From Chryseobacterium indologenes (lineage in GTDB: Bacteria > Bacteroidota > Bacteroidia > Flavobacteriales > Weeksellaceae): a DNA stretch of 58,687 nucleotides. The first letter of the stretch is position 1. The number at the start of each line of letters is the position of its first letter. The stretch covers positions 1 through 58,687 of the forward strand of contig DJTE01000047.1 in NCBI GenBank assembly GCA_002439165.1. Direction: 5' to 3'. Under the pieces are notes generated by a model. It was not told the DNA's origin. It ran no database searches and was given only the letters and a program-made list of their open reading frames with translations. Below, piece after piece: positions 52,269-58,687 of this stretch. A program made the translations under genes and the position numbers.

Positions 52269-54473
52269 TCAATTAGCTACATCGCTTATAAATTTTATTC
52301 TCAGCATTCTTACCTCTTCATCTGAAAGTTCATCCCCGAATTCATCCAGAAGCACTTTCATACTGTCGCTTTCAGATTCGTTCATGAATTCCATGAAGCC
52401 TTCTACAATATCTTCATCGAAGTTATCTTCTATATAATAATCAATATTGAGTTTGGTTCCCTGATAAACGATGCTTTCCATTTCTTTCAGCAGCTCGTTC
52501 ATCGAAAGGTTTTTGGCTCTTGCAATATCTTCAAGATCAATTTTTTTATCGGTACTCTGGATGATGAAAACTTTATGGCTGGATTTATTGGCCACCTGTT
52601 TCAGCACCATATCCTGAGTACGCTCAATACTGTTATCTTCTACATACGTTTTAATGAAATCTGCGAATTCTTTACCGTATTTCTTGGCTTTTCCTTCTCC
52701 TACCCCATAGATTTTAGCAATTTCTTCTACGGTGATCGGGTACTGTACCGTCATATCTTCCAGACTGGGATCCATGAATACGGTGTAAGGCGGAATGCCG
52801 TGTTTCTTCGCCACTTTTTTACGCAGTTCTTTCAGCTGTCCGAACAGATTCTGATCAAGACCTCCGCCTGCCTGCATCTGTACCTGATCGCTTTCTGCTT
52901 TGGTCTGGCTGAGATCAAATTCCCGGTCTTCGGCAATTAAGAATGATTCCCTGGATTTTCCGTCCAGGATATTTTTACCTTTTTCAGACATTTTCAGAAC
53001 GCCGTACGTTTCAATATCTTTCTGCAGGATTCCCTGAACTGTTGCCTGTCTCAGGATGGTTTTCCAGTAATTGTCTTTTTCTTCTTTTCCAAATCCGAAG
53101 TAGGAAGCCTGTTCCAGTTTGTAGGACTTGGTCACCGCTGTTTCTTTTCCCGCGATCACAGAAATCAGATCTTTAGCTTTGAATTTTTCTCCGGTATCTC
53201 TGATGAGTTCCAGAACTTTTTTCAGATCTTCCGCGGCATCTTTCAGTTTAGGAGGATTGGACGAGTTATCACACATCATCGCTCCTTCTCCTTTTACAGG
53301 ATCGAAGTTTTCCCCGAAATAATAAAGAATATACTGCCTTCTGCTCATTGAAGTTTCGGCATACCCCACCACTTCGTTTAATAACTGAAGACCGATTTCT
53401 CTTTCGGAAACGGGTTTCTGTGCCAGGAATTTTTCCAGTTTTTCAATATCTTTCGGGTCATAGAATGCCAGGCAATGGCCTTCTCCGCCATCCCTTCCTG
53501 CTCTTCCTGTTTCCTGGTAATAACTTTCCAGTGATTTCGGAAAATCATAGTGGATCACAAAGCGTACATCCGGCTTATCTATTCCCATCCCGAATGCAAT
53601 GGTGGCTACAATAACGTCTACTTCCTCCATCAGAAATTTATCCTGATTGGCGACTCTTATCTTCTGGTCAAGACCGGCATGATAAGGAAGCGCGTTGATT
53701 CCGTTAACCTGCAGCAGCTGGGCAAATTCTTCAACCTTTCTGCGGCTCAGGCAATACACAATCCCTGATTTTCCTTTATTCTGACTGATAAATTTTACGA
53801 TCTCCTTATCTACATTTACTTTCGGACATACCTCATAATACAGATTGGGACGGTTGAAACTTTCTTTAAAAACCAGCGCATTCGTCATTCCAAGAGTTTT
53901 CTGAATATCATCCTGAACCTTAGGCGTTGCGGTGGCAGTTAAAGCGATTACCGGTACATCGGCAATCTTGTCGATAATCTGCTTCAGATTCCGGTATTCC
54001 GGTCTGAAATCATGTCCCCATTCTGAAATACAGTGCGCTTCATCAATGGCAAAGAAAGAGATTTTCACTTCTTTCAGGAAGTCTAAGTAATCTTCTTTAA
54101 TCAATGATTCCGGGGCAACGTACAAAAGTTTTGTCTTCCCGCTTTTGATGTCGTCAAAAACCTGTTTGGTCTGTGTTTTGTTTAATGATGAATTCAATAC
54201 GTGAGCTACCCCATCGTCTGATGAAAGGCCGTTTACTGCATCTACCTGATTCTTCATCAACGCTATTAAGGGCGAAACTACGATTGCCGTGCCTTCGGAA
54301 ATAAGTGCCGGAAGCTGATAACATAATGATTTACCACCTCCTGTCGGCATCAAAACAAATATATCCTTCCCGTTCAATAGGTTTTCTATGATCTGTTCCT
54401 GCTGGCCTTTAAATGTAGAAAACCCAAAATACTTTTTCAATTCGCCTGATAAATTGGCTTTTTTTGCGCTCAT
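52269..54473 (-). CDS. recQ: ATP-dependent DNA helicase RecQ
   Basis: A 3'-5' helicase for recombination and repair. 734 aa, typical for flavobacteria. Walker A TGGGKSLCYQLP, DEAH in AIDEAHCISEWGHDFRPEY, motif V-VI IVATIAFGMGIDKPDVR and QETGRAGRDG; RQC with zinc-binding Cys around 375-400 is only partly visible; HRDC around 545-620 (PPYTVFMDPSLEDM, then IYGVGEGKAKKYG). The C-terminal 100 residues are an extra acidic, helical region. It is divergent from the kpsF-type gene; its -7 box TAACTTTG is at 54513-54506. Confidence 0.95.
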   Translation of the reverse strand: MSAKKANLSGELKKYFGFSTFKGQQEQIIENLLNGKDIFVLMPTGGGKSLCYQLPALISEGTAIVVSPLIALMKNQVDAVNGLSSDDGVAHVLNSSLNKTQTKQVFDDIKSGKTKLLYVAPESLIKEDYLDFLKEVKISFFAIDEAHCISEWGHDFRPEYRNLKQIIDKIADVPVIALTATATPKVQDDIQKTLGMTNALVFKESFNRPNLYYEVCPKVNVDKEIVKFISQNKGKSGIVYCLSRRKVEEFAQLLQVNGINALPYHAGLDQKIRVANQDKFLMEEVDVIVATIAFGMGIDKPDVRFVIHYDFPKSLESYYQETGRAGRDGGEGHCLAFYDPKDIEKLEKFLAQKPVSEREIGLQLLNEVVGYAETSMSRRQYILYYFGENFDPVKGEGAMMCDNSSNPPKLKDAAEDLKKVLELIRDTGEKFKAKDLISVIAGKETAVTKSYKLEQASYFGFGKEEKDNYWKTILRQATVQGILQKDIETYGVLKMSEKGKNILDGKSRESFLIAEDREFDLSQTKAESDQVQMQAGGGLDQNLFGQLKELRKKVAKKHGIPPYTVFMDPSLEDMTVQYPITVEEIAKIYGVGEGKAKKYGKEFADFIKTYVEDNSIERTQDMVLKQVANKSSHKVFIIQSTDKKIDLEDIARAKNLSMNELLKEMESIVYQGTKLNIDYYIEDNFDEDIVEGFMEFMNESESDSMKVLLDEFGDELSDEEVRMLRIKFISDVAN

Positions 54474-54612
54474 CTAATTTTCTATTGCTAAATTTGCATG
54501 TACCTCAAAGTTATAAAAATTCTGCTTAAAATAAAAGCGAACGAATTTATAAAAATAAAATTTATATTAAATATCCTTTTTAAAATATAACGTTTTTTAA
54601 GAGATTTTTTGT

Positions 54613-55590
54613 ATGCCTCAAACTCGTAAAATGGAAAGAACCGACATTATTTCAATTGCTAAAACTACTTTAGAGATAGAAATTTCAGAACTTGAAAAAT
54701 TAAAGAACAGGATTGATGAAGATTTTGCCAAAGCCGTAGAGATCATTCATTCGGCCAAAGGAAAATTAATTGTTGTAGGAATCGGAAAGTCGGCCCATGT
54801 GGGCAACAAGATCGTTGCTACTTTAAACTCCACCGGAACCCCTTCTCAGTTCCTTCATGCTTCGGAAGCCATCCACGGAGATCTGGGAGTGATCCAGAAG
54901 CAGGATGTGGTTTTATGTATTTCCAATTCCGGAAATTCCCCTGAAATAGCGAATCTGGTTCCTTATTTAAAAGACTACTCTTCCGCCCTGATCGGAATGA
55001 CGGGAAATAAATCCAGCAAGCTTGCCGAATTTTCTGAAATCATCCTGAATACGCATGTTGATGTGGAAGCCTGCCCGAATAAACTGGCACCTACCAGCTC
55101 TACAACGATACAGATGGCCCTGGGAGATGCTCTTGCCGTGGCTTTAATGGAACTGAATGATTTCAAAGCGAACGATTTCGCCAAATTTCACCCGGGAGGA
55201 AGCCTGGGGAAAAACCTGACTTCAAAAGTGGAACAGTTCCTGTCTTCACAGAAGCCTCAGGTATCGGAAGATTCGTCGATCCGGGATGTCATCATATCAA
55301 TCAGTGCTTCAAGCCACGGGATCACCGTGGTTACCGATGAGGAAAAAATCATCGGGGTAATAACCGACGGAGACCTTAGAAGAATGCTGATGAAAGGGGA
55401 AGATATTACAAAGGTTCAGGCGAAGGATATTATGTCCGGCTATCCGAAAACCATTGAAAAAGATGCTCTTGCCAAAGAAGCGATGAAAATTCTTAAAGAA
55501 AATAATATCGGGCAGCTTGTGGTAACGGAAAACGGAAAATATTTCGGAATTATCGACCTCCATAAACTTCTTGACGAGGGAATCAATTAA
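54613..55590 (+). CDS. kdsD: KpsF/GutQ-type sugar-phosphate isomerase
   Basis: It interconverts ribulose-5-phosphate and arabinose-5-phosphate, the first step to Kdo. The SIS domain (about 40-180: IVVGIGKSAHVGNKIVATLNSTG, then SNSGNSPEIANLVPYLK, and the conserved HPGGSLG) is followed by two CBS domains (about 205-325), the usual arrangement. 325 aa. The start at 54613 gives six residues before a second Met (MERTDII), which could be the real start at 54631. Divergent from recQ by 139 bp. Confidence 0.9.
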   Translation: MPQTRKMERTDIISIAKTTLEIEISELEKLKNRIDEDFAKAVEIIHSAKGKLIVVGIGKSAHVGNKIVATLNSTGTPSQFLHASEAIHGDLGVIQKQDVVLCISNSGNSPEIANLVPYLKDYSSALIGMTGNKSSKLAEFSEIILNTHVDVEACPNKLAPTSSTTIQMALGDALAVALMELNDFKANDFAKFHPGGSLGKNLTSKVEQFLSSQKPQVSEDSSIRDVIISISASSHGITVVTDEEKIIGVITDGDLRRMLMKGEDITKVQAKDIMSGYPKTIEKDALAKEAMKILKENNIGQLVVTENGKYFGIIDLHKLLDEGIN

Positions 55591-55605
55591 TTATATCTGT
55601 TCTGT

Positions 55606-56171
55606 ATGAACCAGTTTCTGAAAGCCCATATCCAGGAAATCACCCATCTGAATGATGATGAGTTTGAAGCGGTACTTCCTTTTTTCACCCGGAAGAAATT
55701 CAGGAAAAGACAGTTTCTGATCCAGGAAAACCAGCCTGTTCATGAAGTTTACCTGATAGAAAAAGGAATTCTTAAAAGCAGTACCGTTGGCCGTACGGGA
55801 AAAGAGCACATTCTTCAGTTTGCAGCTCCCAACTGATGGATTTCAGATTTCGCGGCCTTCTTTAAGCAGAAAAACGCTTCACTGCCCGTTGACTGTATTG
55901 AGAATACGGAAGTGTACGCCATAACTTATGAAAATTTAAATAGCCTCTGCTCAGAATTTCCTTTCATGGAAAACATTTTTCCAGAGCGGGGTCTAACTTC
56001 GGTTATGTGGCTTTACAGCAAAGAATACTTTTATTGATCAGTAAATCTGCCAAAGAGCGGTATGAAGATTTTATACGGCAGTACCCCGGTTTTACGGAAC
56101 ATGCTCCCAAACAGCTTATTGCAAGCTACCTGGGAGTTTCAAGAGAAACATTAAGCAGACCGTATTCTTAA
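55606..56171 (+). pseudogene. Broken Crp/Fnr-family regulator
   Basis: The first 76 codons read as a cyclic-nucleotide-binding domain (VHEVYLIEKGILKSS) and end at TGA 55834-55836, where the frame continues WISDFAAFFKQ; Crp-like proteins have NWWISD here, so a Trp codon became stop. The same frame runs to MENIF near 55980, then a frameshift brings in NFGYVALQQRILLLISKSA and the HTH end QLIASYLGVSRETLSRPYS. A third shift may have truncated the tail. All domains are recognisable, so decay is recent. Confidence 0.88.
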
Positions 56172-56307
56172 ACTCCGGTTAAAACTTTTATACACCTGAC
56201 TAACGGATGCTTTTTACTGATAATAAATGTATTTTATCTCATTTAAGCGAATGGAAATGAGGATTTAAAATTATAGGGATCAATATTCCCTGCAAAATTT
56301 GAAAAGC

Positions 56308-56341
56308 CCTGATCAAATAAAAAGCCTGATCAAATAAAAAG
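56308..56341 (+). repeat. 17-bp tandem duplication
   Basis: CCTGATCAAATAAAAAG occurs twice in direct contact (56308-56324 and 56325-56341), just before the IS-like remnant. Confidence 0.9.
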
Positions 56342-56460
56342 AAGGTGTATCACAACTAAACGATGTGGGTTGAGAATCGCTTAGACGAAAACCCACCTTG
56401 TATAGGGATACAGGAAAATTTAATAAAAAGGCCGTTTTCACAAGTTGTGAGACGGCCTCT
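56342..56460. mobile_element. IS- or MITE-like remnant with terminal inverted repeats
   Basis: The left end reads AAGGTGTATCACAACT and the right end, reversed, AGGCCGTCTCACAACT; they share a 10-nt block with one mismatch and a similar outer part. The 119-nt interior has no gene but can pair GTGGGTT with AACCCAC (56365-56371 with 56390-56396). The right-end sequence resembles the GAGGC-GTCTCA termini of flavobacterial IS elements as I recall them. Confidence 0.45.
56425..56460 (-). terminator. Terminator of the VGINT-protein operon
   Basis: On the minus strand AGGCCGT and ACGGCCT pair, with inner CACAA and TTGTG pairing, then TTTTTATTA. It coincides with the right end of the IS-like remnant, and the two readings are not exclusive. 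Confidence 0.65.
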
Positions 56461-56546
56461 AATATTGAATAACCGGTAAATATTTTTAATACCCAAACTG
56501 TTGGAGCGAGTTGTGTTTATTTACAGATTACTATTTTTACATTTGG

Positions 56547-57254
56547 TTAGAAACCGGGAGGTTTTGGCAGTTTATCTCCTGTACCTGCCGATCCGCCTAA
56601 ATCTTTGGAGATTTCATTTATATTCTGTTTGGAAATTAATTTTTTATATACCATGATACTCATAGTAATATTGAAAGAGTTATTCGTTGAACTGGTAGGA
56701 TCATCCAGCTTTCTCATATTGCTATTCATAAAGCGGGCTTTAATATGCCATGTATTGGTAGTGCTGTCTCTGTATGCCACAAATTCCGGTGAACCCTGCT
56801 TTCCATCATTACTTCCTTCAGTGCCGATATAGTCCAGGGCCATTCTTACACTTCCGGATGATCCGTTATACAGAGCATCATAACTGTGAATAACCACTAC
56901 AAAATTATCAGCATCTATCTTGGTGTCATAATTTGTAACACCTTGTTTTGGAACATTATTAAGTGTAAGTAAAAGATAATTAAATAATGCACTGTTGCCA
57001 GATTCCGGATCATACGTCTGTAATGATGTTGTATTTTTTTCTGTTTCCGCGTAAGATGCCAAAAAACGACCTCCTCCTGAGGAAGTATCTCCTGGATTTC
57101 GGAGATACAGACCTTTAGACGTGGTCTTGCCATTTACGTCTAAAGTTTCTGCAGGGTTCGGAGTATTAATTCCCACTTTATTTTGCTGTGCTTTTATACT
57201 CCCTACAAAAAAGGCTTGCAGCAGGACTATATATAGAAATTGGTTTGGTTTCAT
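56547..57254 (-). CDS. Secreted VGINT-motif protein (235 aa)
   Basis: From the ATG at 57254; a longer frame to 57359 adds 35 residues that would hide the signal peptide. The signal peptide (MKPNQFLYIVLLQAFF to SIKAQ) is followed by the motif KVGINTPNPAETLDVNGK, shared with the next two genes. The rest is a beta-rich domain with YNGSSGSVRMALDYIG. The motif is very common in secreted Chryseobacterium proteins and resembles the start of phage tail-spike or fibre domains. No C-terminal type IX sorting domain is seen. Function unknown. Confidence 0.78.
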   Translation of the reverse strand: MKPNQFLYIVLLQAFFVGSIKAQQNKVGINTPNPAETLDVNGKTTSKGLYLRNPGDTSSGGGRFLASYAETEKNTTSLQTYDPESGNSALFNYLLLTLNNVPKQGVTNYDTKIDADNFVVVIHSYDALYNGSSGSVRMALDYIGTEGSNDGKQGSPEFVAYRDSTTNTWHIKARFMNSNMRKLDDPTSSTNNSFNITMSIMVYKKLISKQNINEISKDLGGSAGTGDKLPKPPGF

Positions 57255-57280
57255 AATAAGGAACTTTTTAATATTTGTGT

Positions 57281-57919
57281 TTATTGTAATGCCGTTGGCG
57301 TATTGGTAGATGTTCCGGAAAAATTCGAGGAGTTGACTGAGCCAGTATACACCCCCCATTCTTTCACTAAAACTTTTTCATAAACGATCAAAGAAAACTC
57401 CCAAGTACCTTTCGCTGCTCCAGCTGTTCCAGCACCTGCAAAGTCAAGATTGACTGTATAATAGTCTTTTCCACTTTCAGTTATCTTATCTATATTGGTA
57501 TAAAAAGCACCGTAGCTTCCATCTGTATTTTGTGCAGAATCAGCATTTTTAAATACAGCTCCGGCTATTGCCAAAGTATATTTGGACGTATCCAGATCAG
57601 TACTCAACTGGGTGATCCGGGATTGATCTACATTGCTTACTGTAACTTTATATAAATTCATGGGGGCTACGTTTCTTTGGGCAACATCCAATATTTTTAG
57701 CTTCCCGGCTGGAGATGTATCTTTGGATCGCACCAAAAGGTAATAGTTATCCGATATTGTAACATCCAGCGTTTTGTTTACGGTATCAATAAGATAAGAA
57801 TCGGTAAGCATATCACCGTTTACATCCAGCATCTGTGCAGGATTTTGAGTATTAATCCCAACTTGGGAATATGTGAGCATGCTGCAAAGAGGGAAAATAA
57901 GTAAGATTATTCTTTTCAT
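57281..57919 (-). CDS. Secreted VGINT-motif protein (212 aa)
   Basis: Signal peptide (1-19, ending LTYSQ) directly followed by VGINTQNPAQMLDVNG. The rest (SDNYYLLVRSKDTSPAGK, then YTVNLDFAGAGTAGAAKGT) is beta-rich with a Gly/Ala/Thr tail. Middle member of three tandem paralogues, 11 nt after the upstream gene and 26 nt before the next. Confidence 0.78.
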   Translation of the reverse strand: MKRIILLIFPLCSMLTYSQVGINTQNPAQMLDVNGDMLTDSYLIDTVNKTLDVTISDNYYLLVRSKDTSPAGKLKILDVAQRNVAPMNLYKVTVSNVDQSRITQLSTDLDTSKYTLAIAGAVFKNADSAQNTDGSYGAFYTNIDKITESGKDYYTVNLDFAGAGTAGAAKGTWEFSLIVYEKVLVKEWGVYTGSVNSSNFSGTSTNTPTALQ

Positions 57920-57929
57920 TATAATATAA

Positions 57930-58589
57930 TTAGTAGGTGAAAATTGGAGAAGCGGCTGCCCCGGTACCAGACTGGCCCATATCCTGGGTTACATTGCGTT
58001 TTTTTACATAGGCATTGTCGAACAATAACATATTGATTGTCCATACTCCTGCCGCTGTAGTTGTTGCAGGTTTAAAGCCTTCATAATCTGCCCGTATCCA
58101 CCAGGTTCCCCCTTGAGTATAGGCAAATATCCGTGGGGCAGGTGTGAAAAAATTGATGGCAGGATTATTATTGGATTGATTAGAATAAACTACCGGCAAT
58201 ACAAAACCATAAGAAGTAACCACTGCGGTATATTTACTTACACTAATTCTTGTATCGTAGCCGTTCACATAATCTTTGTCATTGCTGGCACAGGTAATTT
58301 TAAACGTAATAGTGTTCAATGGAGCAGGAGCTGAATTAGAAGCAGACTGTCCATAGGTGGTAATTTTGTTTTCCGGAGCCGGGGATTTAATCAGGAACGA
58401 ATAGTTTTCATTGCCCCCTAAAACCTCCAGATTATCCTTCAGAATATATCCGTTGGTTTTAGTACTTCCGTTTACATGCAGTTCTTTTTCAGGATTTACG
58501 GTATTGATCCCTACATTGCCAGTCTGGCCGTAGTTTTTTATGCTAAAAATTATAATTAGCAAGAACAATTTGTTGTTGTTTTTCATCAT
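57930..58589 (-). CDS. Secreted VGINT-motif protein (219 aa)
   Basis: Signal peptide (1-22, ending NYGQ), then VGINTVNPEKELHVNGS. Middle part (YSFLIKSPAPENKITTYG, DTRISVSKYTAVVTSYG) aligns by pattern with the YNYDTKIDADNFVVVIHS-type stretch of the 235-aa paralogue. First gene of the operon; a -7 box TAGATTTG lies at 58637-58630. No known enzymatic motif. Confidence 0.78.
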   Translation of the reverse strand: MMKNNNKLFLLIIIFSIKNYGQTGNVGINTVNPEKELHVNGSTKTNGYILKDNLEVLGGNENYSFLIKSPAPENKITTYGQSASNSAPAPLNTITFKITCASNDKDYVNGYDTRISVSKYTAVVTSYGFVLPVVYSNQSNNNPAINFFTPAPRIFAYTQGGTWWIRADYEGFKPATTTAAGVWTINMLLFDNAYVKKRNVTQDMGQSGTGAAASPIFTY

Positions 58590-58629
58590 TTTGGTTTTAT
58601 TCAGTTATATTCATCTTATCTAATAAACT

Positions 58630-58637
58630 CAAATCTA
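58630..58637 (-). promoter_or_regulatory. -7 box of the VGINT-protein operon
   Basis: On the minus strand TAGATTTG fits TAnnTTTG, 40 nt before the first start codon. A TTG lies 13 nt upstream, closer than usual. Confidence 0.45.
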
Positions 58638-58687
58638 AAATTTAATTTCACAATTAATTAAAATGAGCCATAATTATTAATAACAAA

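Noticed and set aside
57255..57359. 35-residue N-terminal extension of the 235-aa VGINT protein
   Set aside because: It would bury the signal peptide inside the protein and overlaps the upstream gene.
1..58687. CRISPR arrays, tRNA and rRNA genes
   Set aside because: None seen: no regularly spaced direct repeats of CRISPR size, no cloverleaf with a CCA end that I could trace, and no rRNA motifs.

Overview
The window looks like chromosomal DNA of a flavobacterium, most probably Chryseobacterium or a close relative. It is AT-rich, and the intergenic regions are much richer in AT than the genes. Promoters follow the Bacteroidetes pattern (TTG, about 19-20 nt, TAnnTTTG), with clear cases ahead of lpdA, tetR and the 219-aa membrane protein. 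Several start codons lie only a few bases downstream of the -7 box. Shine-Dalgarno sequences are mostly absent, and the families seen (DUF4476, VGINT secreted proteins, GxxExxY, WG/Sel1, KTSC, AusA-like NRPS) fit. I see no rRNA, tRNA, CRISPR array or intact transposase.

Layout. 0.5-5.2 kb: a cyanophycin module with cphA on the minus strand and, divergently, cphB and an isoaspartyl peptidase. 5.3 kb: a small YtxH-type protein behind a sigma-54-like promoter. 5.8-11.3 kb: a minus-strand run of seven genes (two DUF4428-PH-SHOCT paralogues, a GNAT, a secreted LRR protein, a third PH-SHOCT protein, a lipoprotein, a methyltransferase). A guanidine-modifying enzyme (plus strand), a decayed small gene and a second secreted LRR protein follow. 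14.1-16.4 kb: housekeeping hisS, an HRDC protein and ssb. 16.7 kb: an XRE regulator.

17.3-24.8 kb: the most notable locus, a small biosynthetic cluster. An EthD-like protein and a COMT-type O-methyltransferase are divergent from a 2023-aa NRPS with the order A-T-C-A-T-R, the architecture of the pyrazinone synthetase AusA. 25.0-28.8 kb: a six-gene operon (HPP membrane protein, zinc-ribbon protein, TIGR01777 epimerase, Nudix, DUF2750, DUF2306) behind a 30-bp palindrome that overlaps its promoter. 29-36.4 kb: accessory genes (GxxExxY gene between inverted repeats, WG/Sel1 protein, secreted protein, aspartic protease, J-KTSC protein) and a 0.25-kb duplicated repeat.

36.7-43.1 kb: a tetR-tolC-adaptor-RND efflux operon with three copies of an operator-like sequence. 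43.4-47 kb: cvfB, a DUF4476 protein and lpdA. 47.1-52.2 kb: membrane genes, an AraC regulator, and a compact surface-glycan set (glycosyltransferase, formyltransferase, polysaccharide deacetylase). 52.3-55.6 kb: recQ and a KpsF-type isomerase, divergent. 55.6-56.5 kb: a broken Crp/Fnr gene and an IS or MITE-like remnant. 56.5-58.6 kb: three tandem secreted VGINT-motif proteins.

How the genes work together: CphA stores nitrogen as multi-L-arginyl-poly-aspartate, CphB cuts it to beta-Asp-Arg, and the isoaspartyl peptidase releases Asp and Arg. The NRPS probably releases a dipeptidyl aldehyde that cyclises, with the O-methyltransferase and EthD protein as likely tailoring partners. TetR probably represses the efflux operon.
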